From: an uncultured Alphaproteobacteria bacterium
GTDB lineage: Bacteria; Pseudomonadota; Alphaproteobacteria; Puniceispirillales; Puniceispirillaceae
DNA: 6,700 nt
Assembly: GCA_913064995.1 (NCBI GenBank)
Contig: CAJYBL010000082.1
Location: forward strand, 1-6,700
Reading direction: 5' to 3'
Below the pieces are notes generated by a model. It worked only from the letters and a program-made list of their open reading frames with translations. It was not told the origin of the DNA and searched no databases. The position numbers were made by a program, and so were the translations under genes. Positions 1 through 5,941 of the stretch are shown piece after piece. Each line of letters opens with the position of its first letter. The first letter of the stretch is position 1.

Positions 1-282
1 AAGTTTGGCAAGCGCGGCCGGGTCAGCCTCGCTGCGCCATAGCCATGATGGGATTGATGTTTCCTCGATCCGCTTTAGGGCTGCAGGAACACCGGCTTTG
101 CGAAAATATTTCTGCGCCAGAATATCGGTCGCAACCTGTGAAAACTGGGCTGGAACTTCAATACTCTCAGCCTGAAACACGATCGTACCATCTGGGTTGC
201 GAATCTCACTTGTCGCTGACCTAAATTCAATATTTGCGTAGGCGTCTTGACCAGATGTCGTGAACCGTCTTTCAAAATGCAT
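1..282 (-). CDS. nrdJ: Vitamin B12-dependent (class II) ribonucleotide reductase, N-terminal fragment
   Basis: This is the 5' end of a gene that leaves the window at the left edge: 94 codons with no stop, starting at ATG 282. The family reduces ribonucleotides to deoxyribonucleotides in the cytoplasm with adenosylcobalamin as radical source, so it works with or without oxygen. The translation begins MHFERRFTTSGQ and contains IEFRSATSEIRNPDG (residues 18-32), EVPAQFSQVATDILAQKYF (42-60) and PSWLWRS (78-84), which I recognise as the conserved start of alphaproteobacterial NrdJ proteins of roughly 1200 residues. The catalytic cysteines and B12-binding parts lie outside the window. An AAAGGAA ribosome binding site lies about 8-10 bases upstream of the ATG. 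The upstream region carries a promoter and NrdR-like boxes (see those entries). A shorter open frame in 75-275 on the same strand is an out-of-frame shadow. Confidence 0.92.
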   Translation of the reverse strand, partial: MHFERRFTTSGQDAYANIEFRSATSEIRNPDGTIVFQAESIEVPAQFSQVATDILAQKYFRKAGVPAALKRIEETSIPSWLWRSEADPAALAKL

Positions 283-376
283 CTATCTTTTCCTTTATTA
301 CGTTTTTAATCACAGCTCATATAGCTGAGAATTTTGTTTAATTTCTTGATCTTACCGATGTTTGATATGGATTTAG

Positions 377-424
377 TCACAACATGTAGCGCGCGACCGC
401 ACATTAAACTACATTATATAGCAG
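377..424. promoter_or_regulatory. Tandem NrdR-box-like operators of nrdJ
   Basis: Two 16-bp sites, 377-392 and 409-424, resemble the NrdR box, whose core is about CwAtATaTwG. The cores are CAACATGTAG (380-389) and CATTATATAG (412-421), with 8/10 and 9/10 agreement. The sites are separated by 16 bp, or 32 bp between equivalent positions. That is three helical turns, the spacing known for paired NrdR boxes. Site 409-424 covers the predicted -10 of nrdJ and site 377-392 lies just after the predicted start. This fits repression by NrdR, the ATP/dATP-sensing regulator of ribonucleotide reductase genes. The outer bases of both boxes match poorly, so this is a well-placed but imperfect prediction. 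Confidence 0.55.
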
Positions 425-442
425 GAAATGGACAATAGCCAA
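413..442 (-). promoter_or_regulatory. Probable sigma70 promoter of nrdJ
   Basis: On the minus strand, a perfect TATAAT (-10, 418-413) follows TTGGCT (-35, 442-437, four of six consensus bases) with an 18-bp spacer. Transcription would start near 406, giving a leader of about 125 bases before the nrdJ ATG at 282. The -10 lies inside one of the two NrdR-like boxes, which supports it being the regulated promoter. The -35 is weak and no start site has been mapped. Confidence 0.5.
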
Positions 443-486
443 AACGCGTCAAAGGACAAAAAAATGCCATAAAAAAGCCCCGATGT

Positions 487-534
487 AGAGTCTTACTCTT
501 GCCGACCAAGTGTCACTTCTGAGAGTAAGTCTCT
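487..534. repeat. Nested inverted repeats (possible structured RNA or operator cluster)
   Basis: Two 13-base arms, 487-499 and 522-534, pair at 12 of 13 positions (491/530 is a T-T mismatch) around a 22-base loop. The loop holds an 11-base palindrome, AAGTGTCACTT (508-518). Each arm is also self-complementary: AGAGT-CTT-ACTCT on the left (perfect 5-bp arms) and AGAG-TAAGT-CTCT on the right. The DNA can therefore form one long hairpin or three short dyads centred near 493, 513 and 528. No T-run follows directly on either strand: T5 begins 12 bases after it on plus and T6 ten bases after it on minus. A standard intrinsic terminator is therefore unlikely. It lies upstream of the predicted nrdJ promoter and about 250 bases before NDUFA12. 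I do not recognise it as a known RNA family. Confidence 0.6.
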
Positions 535-788
535 GATGAAAAGTTATTTTTATAAACACAGTAATGTGAAAATTGGGCTTAAAAAATGCGGTCAAAAAAA
601 GCGTATATCGCATTCGGTTGTAAACGCGGCAGGCTGATATGGGGGGCTGATCATGGTCATCGCCTAAAGGGATAAAAATATTTTAGGTCATAGGCTGGTT
701 GATGGCTGGACGCGCTGGGTTGCTTGCGCCTATAGTGGGAAGCGAACAGACAAACCCAAAACCGCAAAGCAAAGAGGGCAGGCGTTCA

Positions 789-1145
789 ATGGATTTCGTA
801 ACTTTGATGACGCTAAAGCTAACGGCGACCGAGGTTGGCACTGACCAGTTCGGTAACCGTTATTATGAAGAGCGCCGCTCCCGTGCCGGCAAGCCGCCGC
901 GCCGCTATGTCCGTTATAACGGTATTGCCGAAGCGTCAAAGGTGCCTGCTGATTGGCATGGCTGGCTGCATCATACCGAATCAACACCACCGCCGGTTGG
1001 TGGCTATGACAAGCATGTGTGGCAGCTGGAACATCAACCGAATGTGACCGGCACCAACCATGCCTATCGCCCTGATGGACATATGCTGAAGGGCGGAAAA
1101 CGCAAGCCAGCAACCGGTGACTATGAGCCTTGGAACCCAGCCTGA
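789..1145 (+). CDS. NDUFA12 family NADH:ubiquinone oxidoreductase subunit
   Basis: A 118-residue homologue of mitochondrial complex I subunit NDUFA12 (B17.2), an accessory/assembly subunit that sits on the peripheral arm at the inner membrane surface. Family motifs in order are VGTDQFGNRYY (16-26), RRYVRYNG (38-45), PADWHGWLHH (53-62), HQPNVTGT (82-89) and ATGDYEPWNP (108-117), covering essentially the whole protein. No signal peptide or membrane helix is visible, as expected. I chose ATG 789 because the family homology begins here and GAGGG (774-778) lies 10 bases upstream. In-frame starts at 699 (TTG) and 702 (ATG) would add about 30 residues of low-complexity sequence unlike the family. 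The gene precedes mlaD by 79 bases, which contain no clear terminator. The main nuo genes are not in the window, as is common for this subunit. Confidence 0.9.
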   Translation: MDFVTLMTLKLTATEVGTDQFGNRYYEERRSRAGKPPRRYVRYNGIAEASKVPADWHGWLHHTESTPPPVGGYDKHVWQLEHQPNVTGTNHAYRPDGHMLKGGKRKPATGDYEPWNPA

Positions 1146-1224
1146 ATCATGTGATCATTGTTGGGTGATATTGTTTTATCGCCGCGTCACGCCTTTCGGA
1201 TTAAGTAACTAGGAGATAACAGCC

Positions 1225-1677
1225 ATGCATCGCAACACTTTGGAAACCGTTATGGGCGCCATCGTTTTGTTGGCGGCGGCTGGATTTGTCGCGCTTGCCT
1301 ATGAGGCGGCAGATGTGAGAGGTAGTGGCGGCTATGAGATTGCCGCCGAATTTGGCAGCACGGGCGGCCTGTCGGTTGGTGATGATGTCCGTATTTCGGG
1401 CATTAAAGTGGGGCAGATCACGGCGCAACAGCTTGATCCCATTACCTATGTTGCCAAAGTGTCGATGGCGATTGAACCAACGATTAAAATTCCAAGCGAC
1501 AGCAGCGCGCGCATTACCGCCGCCTCGCTTCTTGGCGGCAACTATCTTGAATTAATGCCAGGTGCCGCCACTGATACGCTTGGGGCTGGTGCGGTGATTT
1601 ATGATACCCGCGACCCGATCAGCCTTAGTGATCTTCTTGGCAAGGCTGTTTTCTCATCCAATAATTCGGCGAATTAA
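1225..1677 (+). CDS. mlaD: MCE-family outer membrane lipid asymmetry protein MlaD
   Basis: A 150-residue substrate-binding component of the Mla phospholipid transport system. In the known system MlaD is anchored in the inner membrane, forms a hexameric ring in the periplasm and works with the MlaFE ABC transporter. The sequence shows a short N-terminal cytoplasmic tail, one hydrophobic helix (about residues 10-28), then an MCE domain (about 37-113) with GGLSVGDDVRISGIKVGQI (48-66) and the hallmark SLLGGNYLELMPG (101-113). The C-terminal tail is short, so the protein is slightly smaller than the 183-residue E. coli MlaD. AGGAG at 1210-1214 lies 10 bases before ATG 1225 and supports this start. 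mlaE, mlaF, mlaB and mlaC are not seen here. The DUF2155 gene starts one base after the stop, so the two are almost certainly co-transcribed. Confidence 0.9.
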   Translation: MHRNTLETVMGAIVLLAAAGFVALAYEAADVRGSGGYEIAAEFGSTGGLSVGDDVRISGIKVGQITAQQLDPITYVAKVSMAIEPTIKIPSDSSARITAASLLGGNYLELMPGAATDTLGAGAVIYDTRDPISLSDLLGKAVFSSNNSAN

Positions 1678-1678
1678 C

Positions 1679-2149
1679 ATGCCTCAGGTGATGCGCCAAC
1701 CAGCGATCATCTGGTCTGTCATTTACGCAAAATTTGGGCAAATAGGTGCGTGGCGGCGGCGTGCTATGTTGGCGGTCATTGCCGGTCTTTGGCCATTCTT
1801 GGTAGGCTCTTTCTTGGCAGGCGCTGCTGGCGCGACGACATGGATTGATGGGAACAAGGCGCGATTGCAGGCGCTTGATAAAATTACCGCCCGCATTTCA
1901 ACCGTTGAAGCGCCTGTTGGCGCGGCGCGGTTTTATGGCACGCTGGAAATCACCATCAATCGCTGCGCCTTTCATCCGCCCGAAGAACCGCCGGAAAATG
2001 CCGCTTTTATCACGGTTCGTGATCGTGGATATGATGGGCTTGCCCCAAAGCAGGTTTTTTCAGGCTGGATTTTTTCCTCCAGCCCAGCGGTATCGGCGCT
2101 TGAACATCCAGTTTATGATCTGACGCTTCTTGCCTGTTTTGCCGATTAG
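1679..2149 (+). CDS. DUF2155 domain-containing secreted protein
   Basis: A small protein of unknown function with the DUF2155 signature. Numbered from ATG 1679 (156 residues), RFYGTLEITINRCAFHPPEE (84-103) is followed by ITVRDRGYDG (111-120), VFSGWIFSSSPAVSALEHP (126-144) and YDLTLLAC (146-153). A basic WRRR at 25-28 precedes a hydrophobic stretch (about 31-50) ending AGAAGA, which looks like a signal peptide for export. The only two cysteines, 96 and 153, could form a periplasmic disulfide. The start is uncertain: ATG 1679 couples tightly to mlaD but has no clear ribosome binding site and gives a long n-region, while ATG 1766 gives a 127-residue protein whose signal peptide starts directly with the hydrophobic part. 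The stop overlaps that of the convergent aat gene. The family assignment is from memory of the motif pattern. Confidence 0.8.
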   Translation: MPQVMRQPAIIWSVIYAKFGQIGAWRRRAMLAVIAGLWPFLVGSFLAGAAGATTWIDGNKARLQALDKITARISTVEAPVGAARFYGTLEITINRCAFHPPEEPPENAAFITVRDRGYDGLAPKQVFSGWIFSSSPAVSALEHPVYDLTLLACFAD

Positions 2150-2826
2150 GCTTGGCGTTTTACCAATTGGTCGAGGTACGGCATGAGCATGGTGGCGCTT
2201 AGCGTATCAAAATGCAGATCACCATCACTGGCAAGCGCCTCGGCAAGGCGGCCTTGAAAATCTGACCGATCAATTTCGGTTACGCCAAATTGTTGTAAAT
2301 GATCATTGGTGAATTGCGCATCAAGCAATAGGAAATTGCCATGGCGAAGCCGCGCCATTAAATGAACAAGCGCGATTTTTGAGGCATCGCTTTTGCGCGA
2401 AAACATCGACTCGCCAAAAAAGGCCGCCCGCAGCCCCACGCCGTATAGCCCGCCAATAAGCGTACCATCTAACCAAACCTCAATCGAATGGGCAAAGCCC
2501 ATCTTGTGAAGCGCGATATAAAGCTGGCGGATATCTTTGTTGATCCATGTGTCGGTGCGTTGATCACTTGGTGCCGCGCAGGCGTCAATGACTGCGGTGA
2601 AATCCTGATCCAGCGTCACCTCATAGGGCGCTTGGCGAACACGGCGTTGCAACCGCCGCGGAATATGAACGCCGCGGCCAAGCGAATGATCAATCGGGAT
2701 TAGCGCCCGCCGGTCGGGGTCATAGAATCTTATGTCCAGACTGTCATGGCTGTCAGCCATCGGAAACAGCCCAAGCGAATAGGCTTTGATAATTGTCTCG
2801 GGCGAATAGATATAGTGATCAGACAT
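2146..2826 (-). CDS. aat: Leucyl/phenylalanyl-tRNA--protein transferase
   Basis: This cytoplasmic enzyme transfers Leu or Phe from aminoacyl-tRNA to the N-terminus of proteins, marking them for ClpS/ClpAP degradation in the N-degron pathway. The 226-residue length is normal. Recognisable parts are YSLGLFPM (16-23), RFYDPDRRALIP (33-44), GGLYGVGLRAAFFGESMFSR (125-144), ASKIALVHL (148-156) and LLLDAQFTNDHLQQFG (166-181). By comparison with E. coli Aat, E139, D169 and Q171 occupy the positions of E156, D186 and Q188. The cysteine between the last two in E. coli is Ala here. AGAGG about 8 bases upstream supports ATG 2826. It is the last gene of the minus-strand cluster, 30 bases after accC, and its TAA (2148-2146) overlaps the TAG of DUF2155 on the other strand. 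Confidence 0.95.
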   Translation of the reverse strand: MSDHYIYSPETIIKAYSLGLFPMADSHDSLDIRFYDPDRRALIPIDHSLGRGVHIPRRLQRRVRQAPYEVTLDQDFTAVIDACAAPSDQRTDTWINKDIRQLYIALHKMGFAHSIEVWLDGTLIGGLYGVGLRAAFFGESMFSRKSDASKIALVHLMARLRHGNFLLLDAQFTNDHLQQFGVTEIDRSDFQGRLAEALASDGDLHFDTLSATMLMPYLDQLVKRQA

Positions 2827-2856
2827 GCAATGCCTCTAACCAAAGGGGCGCGAAGC

Positions 2857-4200
2857 CTAGTTCTCTTTCAAAAACACTTCTTCAAGCCAGCGGATATTAT
2901 AGCTGCCATCTTTGATCGCATCGGCATCGACAAGGCGTTTATGAAGCGCCAGCGTTGTCGGAATAGGCTCAACAATAAATTCCTGCAACGCCCGCCGCAA
3001 CCGTGCCAGACAATGATCCCGATCATCGCCATGAATGATCAGCTTGGCAATCAAACTGTCATAATAGGGCGGCACTGAATATCCAGAATAAAGGCAGGAT
3101 TCAACGCGAACACCTGGCCCGCCAGCGGCGTGAAAGGCGGTCACTTTGCCGGGTGTTGGCATAAAGGTTTCGGGATGTTCGGCATTGATACGGCATTCAA
3201 TCGCATGGCCGGTAAAGGTCACATCATCTTGGGTAAATGACAGCGGCATGCCAGCTGCAATACGAATTTGTTCGCGCACCAGATCAACCCCAGTGATTTC
3301 TTCAGTGATTGGGTGTTCGACCTGAAGGCGGGTGTTCATTTCGATAAAGAAAAATTCGCCATCTTCAAACAGAAATTCCATCGTGCCAACGCCAAGATAT
3401 CCCATCTTGCGGGTGGCCTCGGCGGCAATGCCACCAATGCGCGCGCGCTCTTCGGTGGAAAGGGCTGGCGAGGGGGCTTCTTCAAATAGCTTTTGATGAC
3501 GGCGCTGAACCGAACATTCGCGTTCGCCAAGATGCACAACATTGCCATGCGAGTCGGCAATCACCTGCACTTCGATATGGCGCGGCTGGCCAAGATACCG
3601 CTCAAGATAAACCGTATCATCACCAAAGGCGGCTTTGGCTTCGGCGCGTGCAGCCGAAAAGGCCTCGCCAAGGCGATCAGCGGTTTCCGCCACTTTCATA
3701 CCGCGTCCCCCGCCACCCGAAGCGGCTTTGACCAAAAGTGGATAGCCAACCTCCGCGCCAATGCGTTGCGCCTCGGCAAGGGTGTGAACGGCACCGGGCG
3801 AGCCCGGAACAAGTGGTAGGCCGGCGTCGGCGGCGGTGATTTTGGCCTCAACCTTGTCACCCATTGCGCGAATATGGTGTGGCTCGGGGCCGATAAAGGT
3901 CAATCCATGAGCGGCGACAATTTCGGCAAAATCGGCATTTTCAGACAGGAAACCAACACCTGGATGCACCGCATCGGCACCGGTGATGGCAACTGCTGAT
4001 AAAATAGCCGGAATATTCAGATAGGATTCGGCGCTGCTTGGCGGGCCAATACAAACCGATTCATCGGCAAGGCGAACCGGCATTGAATCAGCATCAGCGG
4101 TCGAATGAACCACCACCGATGGAATGTCCAGCTCTTTACAAGCACGAAGCACCCGCAAGGCAACATCACCACGGTTGGTTATCAGGATTTTTTTGAACAT
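2857..4200 (-). CDS. accC: Acetyl-CoA carboxylase, biotin carboxylase subunit
   Basis: This enzyme carboxylates the biotin on AccB using ATP and bicarbonate, the first half-reaction of acetyl-CoA carboxylase and the committed step of fatty acid synthesis. The 447 residues match the E. coli enzyme in length. The N-terminal domain begins KKILITNRGDVALRVLRACK. The ATP-grasp domain contains K116, K158, the glycine-rich loop SGGGGRGMKV (161-170), RRHQKLFEEAPSP (233-245) and FIEMNTRLQVEHP (285-297), with E287, R291 and E295 at the metal/catalytic positions. R337 in ECRINAE corresponds to E. coli R338. The C-terminal domain continues to YNIRWLEE. Two departures from the usual consensus are V82 in HPGVGFLSENA (Tyr in E. 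coli) and D12 in NRGDVALR (usually Glu). The gene starts 5 bases after the accB stop, so coupled translation is likely. The accA and accD partners are not here. Confidence 0.97.
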   Translation of the reverse strand: MFKKILITNRGDVALRVLRACKELDIPSVVVHSTADADSMPVRLADESVCIGPPSSAESYLNIPAILSAVAITGADAVHPGVGFLSENADFAEIVAAHGLTFIGPEPHHIRAMGDKVEAKITAADAGLPLVPGSPGAVHTLAEAQRIGAEVGYPLLVKAASGGGGRGMKVAETADRLGEAFSAARAEAKAAFGDDTVYLERYLGQPRHIEVQVIADSHGNVVHLGERECSVQRRHQKLFEEAPSPALSTEERARIGGIAAEATRKMGYLGVGTMEFLFEDGEFFFIEMNTRLQVEHPITEEITGVDLVREQIRIAAGMPLSFTQDDVTFTGHAIECRINAEHPETFMPTPGKVTAFHAAGGPGVRVESCLYSGYSVPPYYDSLIAKLIIHGDDRDHCLARLRRALQEFIVEPIPTTLALHKRLVDADAIKDGSYNIRWLEEVFLKEN

Positions 4201-4205
4201 GGCGA

Positions 4206-4709
4206 CTATTCTACAATCACAAGCGCTTCGCCAAATTCGATTGGCTGGGCGTTTTGCACGAAAATTTTCACAACCGTACCAGCCTTTGGCGCGGTAATCG
4301 GGTTCATCACCTTCATTGCCTCGACGATGAACAGGGTTTGACCGGCGGTAACGGTTGCGCCTTCGGTGATAAAGGCAGGCGCATCGGGTTCAGGGGCTGT
4401 ATAGACCGTGCCAACCATTGGCGATTTGACGGTGCCCGGGTGATCGGCTGGATTTGCCGGCAGTTCTGCCACAGGCTCGGCAATGGCAGCAGGCGCGGCG
4501 GCGGCAATAGGCGCAGCAGCGACAGGCGCAGCAGCGGCAACGGGCGCAGCAGCGGTAACGCGTGATAACCGGATCGCAACAGCTTCGGTTTCATATTCAA
4601 GCTCGGCAAGCCCCGCCTGATCAAGGATATCGGCAAGCTCCTTTAAAAAACTGGCTTCATTGCTTGCGGCGGCGATTTTTGCTGCTGATTTTTTTGGTGT
4701 CGTTGCCAT
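4206..4709 (-). CDS. accB: Acetyl-CoA carboxylase biotin carboxyl carrier protein
   Basis: The 167-residue carrier whose biotin shuttles CO2 from AccC to the AccAD carboxyltransferase. It has three parts: an N-terminal domain with LKELADILDQAGLAELE (22-38), a flexible Ala/Pro linker (about 53-82, including AAPVAA repeats), and the biotinyl domain from KSPMVGTVY (95-103) to the end. The biotin attachment motif is EAMKVMN (130-136), with Lys133 as the biotinylated residue. APEPDAPAF (105-113) is the protruding 'thumb' typical of AccB as opposed to other biotinyl domains. The gene starts 6 bases after aroQ; a GGAG at the end of aroQ lies 12 bases from the ATG. The 5-base gap to accC is the usual accBC pairing. 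Confidence 0.96.
   Translation of the reverse strand: MATTPKKSAAKIAAASNEASFLKELADILDQAGLAELEYETEAVAIRLSRVTAAAPVAAAAPVAAAPIAAAAPAAIAEPVAELPANPADHPGTVKSPMVGTVYTAPEPDAPAFITEGATVTAGQTLFIVEAMKVMNPITAPKAGTVVKIFVQNAQPIEFGEALVIVE
4510..4554 (-). repeat. 12-nt imperfect tandem repeats encoding the AccB Ala/Pro linker
   Basis: The 12-base unit GGCGCAGCAGCG (plus-strand reading) occurs exactly at 4510-4521, 4525-4536 and 4543-4554, with 3- and 6-base spacers. It lies inside accB and encodes the repeated Ala/Pro/Val linker (about residues 53-68). The linker runs further, with degenerate copies toward 4485. Such repeats can change length by slippage without breaking the reading frame, since the periods (15 and 18) are multiples of three. 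Confidence 0.75.
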
Positions 4710-4715
4710 TTTGAT

Positions 4716-5165
4716 TTATGTCTCCGAATGCAGATTGGGAATGGCGTTAATGGCCATGTAATAGGATGATGCACCAAAGCCGGCGATGACGCCTTTGGCA
4801 ATCACTGAAATCAGCGATACATGCCGGAAAGATTCGCGGCTATGAACATTTGAAAGATGTACTTCGATGACCCCGCCCGGAAATAGCGACAGCGCGTCGC
4901 GAAGCACAACGGATGTATGGGTCAGTCCAGCAGCATTGATGATGATCCAATCTATTTTGCCAACAGCTTGCTGGATTTTTTCGATCAATTCGCCCTCCAA
5001 ATTTGATTGAAACCAATCCAGTTCCATATCATGTCCAGCGGCCAATTGACGGCATTTCACCTCAATGTCGCCAAGCGTTTCATGGCCATATATATCGGGC
5101 TCCCGCATGCCAAGCATGTTGAGATTTGGGCCATTGATAACAAGAATATTCATTGATTTTGCCAT
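4716..5165 (-). CDS. aroQ: Type II 3-dehydroquinate dehydratase
   Basis: This enzyme dehydrates 3-dehydroquinate to 3-dehydroshikimate, step three of the shikimate pathway to aromatic amino acids; family members are cytoplasmic dodecamers. With ATG 5165 the protein is 149 residues, typical for type II. Motifs are NGPNLNMLGMREPDIYG (11-27), FQSNLEGELIEKI (52-64), INAAGLTHTSVVLRDAL (76-92) and IEVHLSNVHSRESFRHVS (100-117). R21, Y26, N77, H83, H103 and R114 align, with a constant offset of two, to M. tuberculosis R19, Y24, N75, H81, H101 and R112, so the active site is complete. The reading frame extends to a GTG at 5183, and ATG 5153 is also possible; none has a strong ribosome binding site. 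I prefer 5165 because MAK starts are common in the family. It lies 43 bases after the dsbA-like gene and 6 bases before accB. Confidence 0.95.
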   Translation of the reverse strand: MAKSMNILVINGPNLNMLGMREPDIYGHETLGDIEVKCRQLAAGHDMELDWFQSNLEGELIEKIQQAVGKIDWIIINAAGLTHTSVVLRDALSLFPGGVIEVHLSNVHSRESFRHVSLISVIAKGVIAGFGASSYYMAINAIPNLHSET

Positions 5166-5208
5166 TGTTCGATTACAGTACACTCACTTCGCGAGCCATG
5201 CAAACAGC

Positions 5209-5934
5209 CTAGCCCTGTTTGGTGCGCTCCTTATCAATCACGGTTTGCAATTCCTCTATGCCAATCGCACCGGGGATCACCGTATCGCCAATCACAAGAG
5301 CTGGCGTGCCACTGATAGTCAAGGCCGCTGCCGCGCTTCGTGTCCGTGTGATAATAGCCGTTGTTTCGGGGCTGTCCATATCTTGCTTTAATTGGGCAAG
5401 ATCAAGACCTGCCGCACCCGCCGCTTGCATGATCGAGGCGTCATTAACCTGCCCACGATAGGTCATCATTTCAGTGTGGAATGATTTGAATTTTCCTTGT
5501 TTCTGGGCGGCAATTCCAGCCTTGGCGGCGGTAACAGATGATTGACTAAGGATTGGAAATTCTTTGATCACCATGCGGACATCGTCATTTGCGGCAAGCA
5601 TCTGCATGATCGGGGCAAACATGCGTTTGCAATAGCCGCAATTATAGTCGGAAAATTCATAGACAGTCAGACTGCCATTTGGATTGCCCATAACCGGATC
5701 GCCATCATCATTGCGAACGAGCATGATGCCAGCTTGCACGCGCTCGGCTTCTTCGCGTGCGGCCAAAGATACCAACGCATCACGAAGCACTTCGGGATTG
5801 TTCTTGATATATTGTTCGATCACCTGCTGCATTTCTGCGCGGTCTTTTTGATCAATATCGGCCTTTGCCGGTGTTGTGGCGAGGCCAATCAACATCAAAG
5901 GCAATGCAATCATAGAGGCAAAAAAGCGTGACAT
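5209..5934 (-). CDS. DsbA-family periplasmic thiol-disulfide protein (ScsC/Com1-like)
   Basis: A 241-residue secreted thioredoxin-fold protein expected to act on disulfides in periplasmic proteins. Residues 1-25 form a signal peptide (hydrophobic about 4-20, likely cut after AKA). Residues 26-70 (EMQQVIEQYIKNNPEVLRDAL, split by a helix turn) resemble the N-terminal extension of ScsC-type isomerases, which mediates multimer formation in some members. The thioredoxin part starts at LTVYEFSDYNCGYCKR, with the redox motif CGYC at 99-102 and the cis-proline region GTPALVIG (209-216, Pro211). Only the two active-site cysteines are present. AGGA (5946-5943) lies 8 bases before ATG 5934; an in-frame TGA directly precedes the ATG, so no longer start exists. 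It appears to head the aroQ-accB-accC-aat run. Whether it oxidises or isomerises cannot be decided from sequence. Confidence 0.88.
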   Translation of the reverse strand: MSRFFASMIALPLMLIGLATTPAKADIDQKDRAEMQQVIEQYIKNNPEVLRDALVSLAAREEAERVQAGIMLVRNDDGDPVMGNPNGSLTVYEFSDYNCGYCKRMFAPIMQMLAANDDVRMVIKEFPILSQSSVTAAKAGIAAQKQGKFKSFHTEMMTYRGQVNDASIMQAAGAAGLDLAQLKQDMDSPETTAIITRTRSAAAALTISGTPALVIGDTVIPGAIGIEELQTVIDKERTKQG

Positions 5935-5941
5935 TCACATT

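Larger units (their letters stand above)
283..788. other. Divergent intergenic region between nrdJ and the NDUFA12 gene
   Basis: About 500 bases with no convincing protein gene, richer in A and T than the flanking genes. Beyond the promoter, NrdR-like sites and palindrome cluster listed separately, it holds a small inverted repeat CAGCT-N5-AGCTG at 313-327 inside the predicted nrdJ leader. A second inverted repeat, CCTAAA/TTTAGG at 663-668/682-687, encloses an A/T-rich loop. A TATAGT hexamer at 731-736 could be a -10 for the NDUFA12 gene, placing transcription start near 743, but I see no good -35 at the right distance. Two tiny open frames, 428-472 (14 codons) and 586-675 (29 codons), lack good ribosome binding sites and resemble nothing I know. 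Confidence 0.7.

Noticed and set aside
283..460. Cobalamin riboswitch upstream of the B12-dependent nrdJ
   Set aside because: I looked for the conserved B12-box pattern and the GCCACTG-type element on the minus strand and saw neither. The region instead shows a promoter and NrdR-like sites.
428..472. 14-codon plus-strand open frame MDNSQNASKDKKMP
   Set aside because: AGGA is only 2 bases from the ATG and the peptide is lysine-rich chance sequence in an A-rich region. It also overlaps the nrdJ promoter.
487..551. The palindrome cluster as a rho-independent terminator
   Set aside because: The T-runs on either strand are at least 10 bases from the stem and the stem is not GC-rich. No gene ends next to it: both flanking genes start here and diverge.
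586..675. 29-codon plus-strand open frame starting MRSKKAYIAFGCKRG
   Set aside because: There is no ribosome binding site, no recognisable family, and the length is expected by chance.
699..788. Longer start for the NDUFA12 gene (TTG 699 or ATG 702)
   Set aside because: The extra 30 residues do not resemble the family. ATG 789 has a GAGGG at good spacing, and a possible -10 at 731-736 would exclude the upstream starts.
2063..2084. Perfect 7-bp inverted repeat GGCTGGA/TCCAGCC with a T-rich loop, near the convergent gene ends
   Set aside because: It lies within DUF2155 and encodes its conserved SGWIFSSSPA stretch. No T-run follows the stem on either strand, so it is not an intrinsic terminator and may be a coding coincidence.
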